NCBI GenBank assembly: GCA_025936675.1
Contig: JAICSX010000041.1
Location: 1-19,267, forward strand
Direction: 5' to 3'
Length of the DNA: 19,267 nt
From: Sphingomonas sp.
Lineage (GTDB): Bacteria; Pseudomonadota; Alphaproteobacteria; Sphingomonadales; Sphingomonadaceae
In this document: one piece after another, positions 7,030 through 14,868 of the stretch
Layout of the letters: every line of letters begins with the position of its first letter
Numbering within the stretch: position 1 is the first letter of the stretch
The notes under the pieces: model-generated
Databases searched by the model: none
What the model saw: only the letters and a program-made list of their open reading frames with translations
What the model was told of the DNA's origin: nothing
Translations under genes and position numbers: made by a program

Positions 7030-8141
7030 TAGATCAGCCGCGGCGGCTCCGTCTCCTTGTTGTCTGTCCTTACCCGGCCGGCGTTGCGCCAGGGCAGAGG
7101 CTCAAATTCGAGCAATATTATGGTGACTGGCGCGCGAACGGCTTCGACGTCGACGTTGCAGCGTTCATGGATCTGTCGCTGTGGCGCATCCTCTTCGAAC
7201 GCGGCCATTTGGCGGGCAAACTCATGGGCGTGGCGAAGGGATATGTGCGGCGCGTTCGGGATCTATTGAGGGTGCGGCGCTACGATGTGGTCTATTGCCA
7301 CATGTATGTGACGCCGCTCGGAACGACCTTCGCCGAGCGGATCCTCCGCTTGCTGGCGCGGAGGCTCGTTTATGACATCGAAGACAACGTCATGAGTCAC
7401 GTGAACCGCGTCGGACGCGACCACCCGAATCCGCTGCTGCGCTTCCTTCGCGGTTCCGCCAAGTACCGCTACCTCATCCGGGTCGCGGATCATGTCGTAA
7501 CCAGCTCGCCCGCGCTGAGCGACCGGTGCGCGGAGTTGAACCGAAATCGCGCAGCCACTTACGTGTCGTCCTCAATCGACGCCGACCGGTTCCAACCTGC
7601 CAGCCGTTACGATAACGACCATCTCGTGACGATCGGCTGGACTGGAACCTTCAGCACCCGACCCTATCTCGATCTCGTTCGTCAGGTTCTTCAGAAGCTG
7701 GCGAAAGTACGGCGCTTCCGCCTACGGGTGATCGGTAATTTCGATTATGAGCTGCCGGGCGTCGATCTCGAGGTAATCCGCTGGTCTGCCGAGCGCGAGG
7801 TCGAGGATCTGAGCGCGATCGACATAGGCATTTATCCGCTGCCCAACGATGAGTGGGTGAGCGGGAAGAGCGGCCTTAAAGCCATTCAGTACATGATGAT
7901 GGGTCTGCCGTGCGTGGCAACGGGGGTCGGCACCACCCCGCTGATCATCGAGGACGGCCAGAACGGGCTTCTTGCTCGGGCCGACGATGAGTGGCTGGAA
8001 GCATTGGCAAGGCTCATCGACGACCCGGCCCTTCGGCGGCGCCTGGGAGATAAGGCGCGCAAGGATGCGGTAGCACGATACTCAACAGCCGTCGTGGCGG
8101 CTAAGTACCGGTCAATCCTCTCCAGCGTTGTCCGGAATTGA
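7026..8141 (+). CDS. Glycosyltransferase family 4 (GT-B fold)
   Basis: The 371-residue enzyme has a typical GT-B layout. An N-terminal acceptor domain starts with LRLLVVCPYPAGVAPGQRLK and carries YDIEDNVMSHV around 116-124. The donor domain starts at IGWTGTFST (about 202-210). The donor-binding loop has DIGIYPLPNDEWVSGKSGLK followed by QYMMMGLPCVATGVGTTP, a pattern common in exopolysaccharide group-1 transferases. The start codon overlaps the preceding stop (ATGA, 7026-7029), and its own stop (TGA 8139-8141) lies next to the following gene, so three consecutive genes look translationally coupled. It is predicted to add one sugar to the repeat unit on the cytoplasmic face; the linkage and sugar are unknown. 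The sequence differs clearly from the preceding GT4, so it is not a recent duplicate. Confidence 0.92.
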   Translation: MIDQPRRLRLLVVCPYPAGVAPGQRLKFEQYYGDWRANGFDVDVAAFMDLSLWRILFERGHLAGKLMGVAKGYVRRVRDLLRVRRYDVVYCHMYVTPLGTTFAERILRLLARRLVYDIEDNVMSHVNRVGRDHPNPLLRFLRGSAKYRYLIRVADHVVTSSPALSDRCAELNRNRAATYVSSSIDADRFQPASRYDNDHLVTIGWTGTFSTRPYLDLVRQVLQKLAKVRRFRLRVIGNFDYELPGVDLEVIRWSAEREVEDLSAIDIGIYPLPNDEWVSGKSGLKAIQYMMMGLPCVATGVGTTPLIIEDGQNGLLARADDEWLEALARLIDDPALRRRLGDKARKDAVARYSTAVVAAKYRSILSSVVRN

Positions 8142-8146
8142 GCGGG

Positions 8147-9076
8147 ATGGAAGCTGGAAAAAGAATCTATATCGCGGGCGCCGGAGGCATGCTCGGGGAA
8201 GCGTTCCAGCGCCTTTTCGGAGCGCAGCACACCCTTCGCTGCACCGACATCGACGTCAATGCGCCTTGGCTCTCCTATCTCGATTTCCGCGATTTCGATG
8301 CCTACCGCTCGGAGGTCCGCAATTTCCGGCCCGATTATCTTTTCCACCTCGGCGCACTGACGAGCCTAGAATATTGCGAAGAAAACCCGGAGGAGGCCTA
8401 TTCGACAAACACTCTTGCAGTCGAACATGCCGCTCACATAGCGAACGAGCTCGGCATTCCTTTGCTCTACATCAGCACTGCGGGGATCTTTGATGGCGCT
8501 AAGGACACTTACGATGATTGGGACCAGCCAAACCCGCTCGGCCATTATGGGCGAAGCAAATATATGGGCGAGCGCTTCGTCGCGGAGAACGTAAGGGAGC
8601 ATCTTGTTTGCCGCGCCGGATGGATGATGGGAGGCGGCCCGGCCAAGGACAAGAAGTTCGTGCAGAAGCTCATGAAGCAGCTCAAAGGCGGCACACGCGA
8701 ACTCTTTGTCGTCGACGACAAGCTTGGAACCCCGACCTACACCGTCGACTTCGCGCGCAATGTCGAGCTACTGCTCGGCACCGGCTATTGGGGCATTTAC
8801 AATATGGTTTGCCCCGGCGTGACGAGTCGGCTGGAAGTCGCCCGATGCCTGGTCGAGGCCCTGCGGCTGAACGAAGAAGTGACCGTGACGCCAGTTTCTT
8901 CAGACTATTTTGCCGAGGAGTATTTTGCTGCGCGGCCCGCATCCGAGCGACTAGTCACGAAGAAACTCGATCTCCGCGGTTTCAATGTTATGCGCGATTG
9001 GCGGACATGCCTCGATGAGTATCTTGCCGAGGCTTACGCCGACTATCTGGATCCCTCAGTCCTGCCCCAAGCCTAA
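8147..9076 (+). CDS. RmlD-like NAD(P)-dependent sugar-nucleotide reductase/epimerase (extended SDR)
   Basis: The 309-residue protein has a Rossmann glycine motif GAGGMLG at residues 11-17, an STAGIFDG segment resembling the STDYVFDG of dTDP-4-dehydrorhamnose reductases, and YGRSK at 134-138 giving the catalytic Tyr and Lys. PNPLGHYGRSKYMGE closely follows the RmlD pattern. It is therefore predicted to reduce or epimerise a nucleotide-activated keto-sugar. No RmlA, RmlB or RmlC partner is in the window, so a dTDP-rhamnose role is unproven and the substrate may be different. Two starts are possible: ATG 8147, used here, and TTG 8138, which would overlap the previous stop. The gene ends in TAATG, sharing one base with the next glycosyltransferase, which points to co-translation within a glycosyltransferase operon. 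Confidence 0.85.
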   Translation: MEAGKRIYIAGAGGMLGEAFQRLFGAQHTLRCTDIDVNAPWLSYLDFRDFDAYRSEVRNFRPDYLFHLGALTSLEYCEENPEEAYSTNTLAVEHAAHIANELGIPLLYISTAGIFDGAKDTYDDWDQPNPLGHYGRSKYMGERFVAENVREHLVCRAGWMMGGGPAKDKKFVQKLMKQLKGGTRELFVVDDKLGTPTYTVDFARNVELLLGTGYWGIYNMVCPGVTSRLEVARCLVEALRLNEEVTVTPVSSDYFAEEYFAARPASERLVTKKLDLRGFNVMRDWRTCLDEYLAEAYADYLDPSVLPQA

Positions 9077-10167
9077 TGCGGATCGCGCTCCTGCTCCCGA
9101 ACATGCGCGGCGGCGGCGCCGAGCGCGTGGCCCTTGCTCTGATCGACCATTTCGTGGCCGACGGACACCAGGTCGACCTCGTGCTGATGAAGGCACAAGG
9201 CGAGTTGCTGCCGCTGGTTCCCCATCAGGTCTCGGCCATCGATCTTGGCGCCGGTCGTATCCGCAACGCGCTTGGTCCGCTTACAGGCTATCTGAAGCGC
9301 AACGAGCCGGACGCTCTGCTTGCGTTCATGTGGCCGCTGACTGCCGTCGCCATCGTCGCGCACAAGCTCGCCCGGCAGAAGGGCCGGCTGATTGTCAGCG
9401 ACCACATCGCCCTCTCGCAGCAGTATCGCCGCGGGCTGCAGCAGCTGGCGCTCAGGGCGACGACCCGGCTGCTCTACCCGCTGGCAAGCAGCCGAGTTGC
9501 GGTGTCCGAGGGCGCGGCAGATGACCTTGCCCGCCTGTCAGGTCTGGCCCGCCGGTCGATCACGGTGATCCACAACCCCTTGATCCTGCCGGCCGAAGTG
9601 AAGACTACCCCCGAAGCCGAGCATCTGTGGGGAGACGCGGACGCGCGAATACTGACTTTGGGAACCCTCAAAGCCCAAAAGAACCACGCCCTGTTGCTTC
9701 GGGCTTTTTCATTGTTACTCAGGCAGCGGCCCAGGGCGAGGCTGGCCATCGCTGGCGAAGGTGAGCTCCGTGCCGCGCTCAATCGGCTGGCGAGCGATCT
9801 CGGAATCAGCGAGCGCGTCGCGATGCCGGGTTTCCAGCTGGACCCTTGGCCATATTTGGCGTCGGCGGACCTGTTCGTCTTGTCGTCCGAACACGAGGGC
9901 TTTGGCAACGTCTTGGTCGAGGCGCTGCACGCGGGCACTGCCGTGGTCAGCACTGACTGCCCGTCAGGCCCATCCGAGGTCCTGGACGGTGGAAGGTTCG
10001 GCCGGCTGGTGCCGTCCGGGGATCCCGAAGCCCTTGCCGCGGCGATGCATGCAGCTCTCGACGAGCCCCGAGATCCGTCAGTGGGCCGCGGCCGTGCAAA
10101 GGCTCTGTCGCAGGGCAATGCGCTCGATCAATATGCCGAACTGATTGGCACTGTGGGCTGCAGCTAA
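9076..10167 (+). CDS. Glycosyltransferase family 4 (GT-B fold)
   Basis: The 363-residue enzyme opens with MRIALLLPNMRGGGAERVAL, whose GGGAERV loop is characteristic of GT4 enzymes. The C-terminal domain has GTLKAQKNHALLLRAF, LAIAGEGELRAAL and the E-x7-E donor motif EHEGFGNVLVEA (Glu274 and Glu282), then STDCPSGPSEVL. The length is standard and all core residues are present, so it should be active. The nearest relatives by pattern are GalNAc- or Glc-type transferases of capsule loci, but the donor is not determinable here. The start codon shares a base with the preceding stop. The 3' end overlaps the convergent glycosyltransferase by 4 bases at the stop codons, leaving no room for a terminator between the two converging units. 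Confidence 0.93.
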   Translation: MRIALLLPNMRGGGAERVALALIDHFVADGHQVDLVLMKAQGELLPLVPHQVSAIDLGAGRIRNALGPLTGYLKRNEPDALLAFMWPLTAVAIVAHKLARQKGRLIVSDHIALSQQYRRGLQQLALRATTRLLYPLASSRVAVSEGAADDLARLSGLARRSITVIHNPLILPAEVKTTPEAEHLWGDADARILTLGTLKAQKNHALLLRAFSLLLRQRPRARLAIAGEGELRAALNRLASDLGISERVAMPGFQLDPWPYLASADLFVLSSEHEGFGNVLVEALHAGTAVVSTDCPSGPSEVLDGGRFGRLVPSGDPEALAAAMHAALDEPRDPSVGRGRAKALSQGNALDQYAELIGTVGCS

Positions 10168-11105
10168 CCACGCCCGATTAGCGCCTTGAGCACCTGCGCC
10201 ACCTGTTCGGTTCGATAGCCTCCCAAGACCCTGCTCAGCAGCCTGACCGGTGCAGAGCCCGCAATTGCGCCAGCTCCCCCAACGCTCGTTGCGAGGGCGA
10301 ACAGCGCCTGCGCCTGCACGCCGAACCCGTTGCGGCTGGCATCCCGCGCGACGATCCAGATGAGTTTCGCGAAGGCGCTCCGCTCTCTTTGGTTGGATGG
10401 GGGATCGAACGATCGAATCACTTGCCACATCGTGGAAAAGCTCGTGATTTGCGCGTCGTAGAAGCGCGCGTCGCCGGAGCGAGACAGGCGCATGGAGCTA
10501 TGCTCGCGGACTTCCACCGACGGCACCCCGACGCGATTGAACTTTGCACCTGCCGCGAGCGCGCGAATGGCGAGCTCCTGATCCTCGCTGATCCGCAGCC
10601 GCTCGTCGAAGCCGCCCAGCGATCGCAACAGCTCGGTTGGGTACAACGGCAGCCATGAGACCATGACACTGCCAAGCACAGTCGCGCGTGAAAGGGCGCC
10701 GATCGGCGACGAACCGAAGCCGTAGCCGCAGCTTGGAAGGTTTGCGCCCGATGCGTCGATGCTTTCGGCGTCGCCGACTGGGATTGTCAGAGATCCGGGT
10801 CCTTGGGAACTCTTCAGAAGGCAAGCCGTGCTGCCCTTGATGATGCGGTCATCGCTGTCGAGGAAGCGCAGGTACGCGCCGCGCGATTTGCTTATACCGA
10901 GGTTGCGGGCTGCCGACGGGCCGCGGTTGGCGGTCCGCAGCGATATCACTTGCGAATAGCGCCCGATGACATCGGCCGAGCCGTCGTCGGAACCATCGTC
11001 GATCACCATCACCTCGACATCTGCACCTTCGCTGAGCGCACTTTCGATGGCTTCGCCGACGAACTCTGCCCGGTTGAAGCACGGAATGACGATCGAAACT
11101 TTCAC
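10164..11105 (-). CDS. Glycosyltransferase family 2 (GT-A fold)
   Basis: The 313-residue enzyme starts at GTG (11105-11103) directly on the first beta strand, MKVSIVIPCFNRAEFV. The GT-A nucleotide-binding features are VIDDGSDDGS (Asp36, Asp37), the metal-binding motif LDSDD (82-86) and a putative acceptor/base motif GFDERLRISEDQ with Glu174-Asp175. After about residue 230 the sequence is helical and variable, as is usual for this family. Start and upstream stop overlap as GTGA, so it is translated together with the gene before it on the minus strand. It ends inside the stop codon of the plus-strand GT4 gene. It is predicted to add one sugar to the lipid-linked unit; the specificity is unknown. 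Confidence 0.92.
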   Translation of the reverse strand: MKVSIVIPCFNRAEFVGEAIESALSEGADVEVMVIDDGSDDGSADVIGRYSQVISLRTANRGPSAARNLGISKSRGAYLRFLDSDDRIIKGSTACLLKSSQGPGSLTIPVGDAESIDASGANLPSCGYGFGSSPIGALSRATVLGSVMVSWLPLYPTELLRSLGGFDERLRISEDQELAIRALAAGAKFNRVGVPSVEVREHSSMRLSRSGDARFYDAQITSFSTMWQVIRSFDPPSNQRERSAFAKLIWIVARDASRNGFGVQAQALFALATSVGGAGAIAGSAPVRLLSRVLGGYRTEQVAQVLKALIGRG

Positions 11106-12160
11106 GAAGCTCTGCCTGCAGAAGCCCTATTGGATATCGGCAATGCGGCTCTCAATATGTCCTTGACGAGGGACTTCGGAGTCATCGTCCACCGGCGAGT
11201 GTAGGCGCCGCTTCGGACCAGCGCCGACAGTCGACGAAACCGGTCGGGGAAGGTGCTTGCAGCGTGCAGCGCGCTGCGTTGACCGAGATCCGCCGATTCC
11301 TGCCGGAAGAGCCGGGCCGCCGATCTCAGCTTTTCCGCGATGTTCGGGGCGACGTTCAAGTCCGCCAGCTCATCGAGCACTCTCGCTGTTTCGCCGTACC
11401 AACCGCTCAAGCGTGCGTATTCGCCGGCATGGCTTGCGGCCGCGCTCTTTGCCCTTGCCAGCAGCGGCTGGTGAACGATGTCGGTGATGGTGCCTCCGTG
11501 GCGTCGATAGAGCGCGAGCGGCTGCTTGATGACGAGGATGGTTCCCAGAGTGTTGGCAAGCAGCGGAACCCAGCTGTCGTGTGGGTAGCGGGCGACCTGC
11601 GGCATTTCACGATTCTCGTCGTGCGGGATTTCTGCGCGTGGCCATAGAGGAACCTGACGAACCAGCTCTGCTCGAAACACCTGGGTGAAACCTGCGGCAA
11701 ACCATGTCCCCGGAAGCGTCAATGCGGAGAAGGTTCCCACCGGAAGATCATGGGCCGTCGCCCCGTCGTGACTGCCGTGTTCGTCAGCAATGAAGGCGTG
11801 ATGGACGACGAGCTGCAGGTCCGGCGGCGCGTGGCGAATCGCACGCTCGCAACATTCAAGCTTGTCGGGCAACCACAGGTCATCCTGGTCGCAAAAGGCG
11901 ATCCAGTCGCCGCTGCACCTGGCGGCCGACTGCAGGAAGTTCTCACCGTAGCCCAGTCGCTGGGGGTTGTGGTGCACGCGCACGGGGAAGGGGGCAGTCT
12001 TCGCGAACTCATCCAGTATCGGGATCGTGCCGTCCGAAGAGCCGTCGTCACCGACCACCAGCTCCAGGGGAAGCAGCGTCTGCCCGGCGAGGCTGTCGAG
12101 CTGCTCGCGAAGAAAGCGCTCGCCGTTGTACGTGGCCATCGCGATGGAGATGCGGGTCAT
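11102..12160 (-). CDS. Glycosyltransferase family 2, rhamnosyltransferase-like (GT-A fold)
   Basis: The 352-residue protein begins MTRISIAMATYNGERFLREQ, followed by VGDDGSSDGT (Asp38, Asp39) and the metal-binding FCDQDDLW (Asp91 to Asp94). A later HDSW motif precedes a segment YRRHGGT. The TYNG...L..Q.D.L opening and DQDDxW motif are typical of the O-antigen rhamnosyltransferase-like subgroup of GT2, but the donor sugar is an inference. The N-terminal 95 residues are about half identical, without gaps, to the divergent neighbour on the plus strand (hand count 47 of 94). It is the first gene of a two-gene minus-strand unit that must be transcribed from the 12161-12414 region or by read-through. 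Its stop overlaps the next minus-strand start by 4 bases. Confidence 0.92.
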   Translation of the reverse strand: MTRISIAMATYNGERFLREQLDSLAGQTLLPLELVVGDDGSSDGTIPILDEFAKTAPFPVRVHHNPQRLGYGENFLQSAARCSGDWIAFCDQDDLWLPDKLECCERAIRHAPPDLQLVVHHAFIADEHGSHDGATAHDLPVGTFSALTLPGTWFAAGFTQVFRAELVRQVPLWPRAEIPHDENREMPQVARYPHDSWVPLLANTLGTILVIKQPLALYRRHGGTITDIVHQPLLARAKSAAASHAGEYARLSGWYGETARVLDELADLNVAPNIAEKLRSAARLFRQESADLGQRSALHAASTFPDRFRRLSALVRSGAYTRRWTMTPKSLVKDILRAALPISNRASAGRAS

Positions 12161-12414
12161 ACGTCCGAAGCTCGAATATTCGCATATGGCCGCAGTTCAT
12201 CGCTCGAGGGACTACTCACGTTGAGAAGTCGAAAGTTCCCAAACTTCAAAGTTCCCCGCGTGCGCGCGCACCCGTGCGTGAAGCGCCAAGTCCTGGCGCG
12301 CTGAAGCGCGACGGCTGATCGAGGAGCGGTGTGCACGGTCTTCTTGGAGCATAAACGGTAGCCGATAGGAAAGCGGCTTGAGTTTACTCGTTCTTTTTCG
12401 CGATAGGGCCCCCG
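12161..12414. promoter_or_regulatory. Divergent intergenic control region between two paralogous GT2 genes
   Basis: This is the longest gene-free stretch in the window (254 bases), lying head-to-head between divergent glycosyltransferase genes, so at least one promoter is expected. The perfect 10-base palindrome cgaatattcg lies at 12173-12182. A direct repeat aaagttccc occurs at 12232-12240 and 12248-12256, with a nested inverted repeat aactt-ca-aagtt at 12242-12253. The inverted repeat gcgcca-agtcc-tggcgc at 12283-12299 has no T-run. TTGAGT at 12378 is a possible -35 for the plus-strand gene, but its -10 (cgatag) is poor. No sigma-70 promoter is convincing on either strand. Confidence 0.45.
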
Positions 12415-13407
12415 GTGAAGATCAGCGTTGCCATGTGCACCTATAACGGTGCCCGATTTCTCCAGGAGCAACTCGACAGCCTCGTCTCGCAAGCCCGTCA
12501 GCCCGATGAGGTCATCGTGCTCGATGACCGATCGGCCGATGATACCGCAGACGTGGTGCGCCGCTGGGAGCGGCGGGCTCCATTTTCCGTGAGAATCGAG
12601 GTCAATTCTGAGCGGTTGGGCTCGACGCGCAACTTCGACAAAGCAATCTCGATGTGCAGCGGCGATCTCGTGGCGCTTTGCGATCATGACGACGTCTGGC
12701 TGGAGCACAAGCTTGCCGAAGCTGAGTCAGCATTCGCTACACGACCACGACTGGGCATTTGGTTCACCGATGCTGCGCTGGCCGATGAACACCTTCAGCC
12801 ATTGCCGCTGACGCTATGGGAAACCTTGTGCTTCAATTCGCGTCTGCAGCGCAGAATAGAGGGACCAGGAGCCTTTAACTTGCTGCTGAACCGACCGCTA
12901 GTGACCGGCGCCACGTTGGTATTTCCGACCCGCTTCAGGGAATTGATCCGACCGATTCCCTTAATACTCCCATCCTTTATCCACGATCGATGGATCGCCA
13001 CCACCATCGCAGCCGTCGCTCCCGTGGCGTGCTCTTCGACGCCATCAATGCTGTACCGGCAGCATGCTCGCCAACAAATCGGTGTGAGCGCCGCATCGAA
13101 ACGGCCCTCGTTCGCGGACGCCCTCCTCAGACGCTTGTCGGGCGAGCAGCAGCCTTATTTGGACGATTTGGTCATTGCGGAGACGCTGAAGGAGAGGCTG
13201 TCCGCTTCGACGTCCTTTCCGTCAGCCGCCGCAGCCGCCGCCTTCCTCGATGAGCGAATCCGGCTTCTAAAAATGCGCACACAACTGTCTTCGTCGCGGT
13301 GGCGGCGAGCCATTCCCATTGCTACGGCAGTGGTCAATGGCACCTATCGTCGACAGGCTCGTGGTATTCCCAGCGCTCTGAAAGATCTCATGATAACCCG
13401 CTCATGA
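12415..13407 (+). CDS. Glycosyltransferase family 2, rhamnosyltransferase-like (GT-A fold), paralogue of the divergent neighbour
   Basis: The 330-residue protein starts at GTG 12415 with MKISVAMCTYNGARFLQEQL. It has VLDDRSADDT (Asp37, Asp38) and the metal-binding LCDHDDVW (Asp90 to Asp93), then HDRW and YRQHARQ, in the same order as in the divergent 352-residue enzyme. The gapless match of the first 95 residues shows that the two are paralogues. The Shine-Dalgarno site is weak (cgatagggccccc before the start). The stop overlaps the flippase start as ATGA, so it opens a second plus-strand operon of glycosyltransferase, flippase and methyltransferase. It is predicted to add a deoxy-hexose or other sugar to the repeat unit; specificity cannot be read from the sequence. 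Confidence 0.92.
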   Translation: MKISVAMCTYNGARFLQEQLDSLVSQARQPDEVIVLDDRSADDTADVVRRWERRAPFSVRIEVNSERLGSTRNFDKAISMCSGDLVALCDHDDVWLEHKLAEAESAFATRPRLGIWFTDAALADEHLQPLPLTLWETLCFNSRLQRRIEGPGAFNLLLNRPLVTGATLVFPTRFRELIRPIPLILPSFIHDRWIATTIAAVAPVACSSTPSMLYRQHARQQIGVSAASKRPSFADALLRRLSGEQQPYLDDLVIAETLKERLSASTSFPSAAAAAAFLDERIRLLKMRTQLSSSRWRRAIPIATAVVNGTYRRQARGIPSALKDLMITRS

Positions 13408-14861
13408 GCGTCGCTCGCCATACCGCCTACAACTTGGCCGGTTACCTCTCTCCGCTGGCGGTGTCGCTCGTCACGGTTCCCATGTATCTGCGATACGTCG
13501 GCCTGGAGCGCTATGGCTTGCTGGCCATTTGCTGGACTTTGCTCGGCTTCATGAGCTTCCTCAGCCTCGGCATGGGGCCCGCGGTAACACAAAGGCTGGC
13601 AGCGGATCGAAGTTCATCAGCGAGAGATCGATCGCAGATCTTCTGGAGCGCTGCCCTTGTTAACTTTGCTATGGCGTGCGCCGGAGGGTTGATCATCTTC
13701 CTGCTCGGAAATCTTTACTTCAACACTGTCCAGGTTACGAACCCCCAACTTCGCATGGAGGTGCAGCAGGCCCTTCCATGGCTTGCGCTCGCGTTTGTCG
13801 TCAGCTTGGCGAGCGGGGTTCTGAACGGCACGCTCCAGGGGCGGCGCTGGTTCGGCGTACTGAATGGATTAGGTATCGCGACATCCATCGCAGCAGCGCT
13901 CTTGCCCCTGGCCGCGGCGATCATCCTCGGCGCCCACGTGCGAACCCTCGTGGTCGCGACGCTACTCGTCTCCGTTTGCTCATTCGCATTACAGTTTGCG
14001 GCCTGCGCGCGCGCGGTTCCACTAGTCGGCGTTCCCAGTCTATCGCGAGCCATCGTTCGTCAGCTTGCGTCCTACGGAGGCTGGATGACGATCACCTCAT
14101 TGCTCGTTCCAGTTGTTATGCTCTCCGACCGCCTGGCGATCGGCAGTCGCCTCGGCTCAGCGGCAGTGCCGATTTACGTAATTCCCTACAATCTTGCCAG
14201 TAGGGTGCTCGCTTTGCCTGCAAGCGTGAGCAGCGCAACGCTGCCGAAGCTCGCGGCTGCCAATCCGGACGACGAACACGCTCTCAAATCGAGTGGATTG
14301 CGGGTGCTTCTCGCGGCCCTCACCCCGCTATGCGTCGCGGGAAACATGATCATGGGCTTGTTCTTGCATGTGTGGATTGGCGATGCGATCGCCGGACCGG
14401 CCACGATCGTCGGCTGCATCCTCGTCTTCGGGTTCTGGATGCACGGCGTTGGGCACATACCTTCGACGGTCCTGATGGGTCGCGGACGCCCCGACCTCAT
14501 CGCCAAGCTCTACCTTAGCTATCTCGTGCCGTATTTCGCTGCGTTGTTCGGGCTTATGCATTTCTTCGGGATCACGGGGGCGGCGGTCGCTTGGTCGGTC
14601 CGTTCCAGCATGGACATGGTGTTGTTCCCTTTCACCGGAATCACTCGTCGTCAGGTTGTCGAGACGGCGAGCTGCGCTGTGCTGGTGCTCGCGTCCTCCG
14701 TCCTCGGCGCCATGATCGATTGGCATCGGCCGATTTTCCTGCCGTTGTTGATCCCACTGCTGGCGATTAGCGCATTCGTCGGTTGGAAGTTGGCTCCGCA
14801 GGGTTTGCTCACGCGACTCACCGTGGTGGTTCCGTGGCCCAAAGCCTCGCGAGCGAAGTGA
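13404..14861 (+). CDS. Wzx-like polysaccharide flippase (MOP superfamily)
   Basis: The 485-residue protein is hydrophobic throughout, with an expected twelve to fourteen helices. The N-terminus MSVARHTAYNLAGYLSPLAVSLVTVPMYLRYVG has the typical repeat-unit transporter opening, in which a short polar start leads into a helix containing ATVP/VTVP-type residues and then YLRYVGLERYGLLA. The protein is predicted to flip undecaprenyl-diphosphate-linked repeat units from the cytoplasmic to the periplasmic face. The frame is open upstream of 13404, but the ATG there overlaps the preceding stop by ATGA and fits the family start, so it is chosen. Only seven bases separate its stop from the methyltransferase start. 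It is the sole flippase candidate in the window, which supports a Wzx/Wzy-dependent pathway rather than an ABC-transporter one. Confidence 0.92.
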   Translation: MSVARHTAYNLAGYLSPLAVSLVTVPMYLRYVGLERYGLLAICWTLLGFMSFLSLGMGPAVTQRLAADRSSSARDRSQIFWSAALVNFAMACAGGLIIFLLGNLYFNTVQVTNPQLRMEVQQALPWLALAFVVSLASGVLNGTLQGRRWFGVLNGLGIATSIAAALLPLAAAIILGAHVRTLVVATLLVSVCSFALQFAACARAVPLVGVPSLSRAIVRQLASYGGWMTITSLLVPVVMLSDRLAIGSRLGSAAVPIYVIPYNLASRVLALPASVSSATLPKLAAANPDDEHALKSSGLRVLLAALTPLCVAGNMIMGLFLHVWIGDAIAGPATIVGCILVFGFWMHGVGHIPSTVLMGRGRPDLIAKLYLSYLVPYFAALFGLMHFFGITGAAVAWSVRSSMDMVLFPFTGITRRQVVETASCAVLVLASSVLGAMIDWHRPIFLPLLIPLLAISAFVGWKLAPQGLLTRLTVVVPWPKASRAK

Positions 14862-14868
14862 AGGCATC

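Noticed and set aside
8138..8146. TTG start for the RmlD-like gene
   Set aside because: It is possible because it overlaps the upstream stop, but ATG 8147 nine bases later is a stronger codon and still precedes the Rossmann strand; kept only as an alternative.
12283..12299. Hairpin gcgcca-agtcc-tggcgc as an intrinsic terminator
   Set aside because: It lies between divergent genes, where no transcript is expected to end, and no T-run follows on either strand.
11750..12304. 184-codon plus-strand frame opposite the minus-strand GT2 gene
   Set aside because: It is mostly antisense to a GT2 with intact catalytic motifs and resembles no family.
13299..13403. Upstream extension of the flippase frame
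   Set aside because: It overlaps the preceding GT2 gene in another frame; ATG 13404 overlaps the stop codon (ATGA) and matches the flippase family start.
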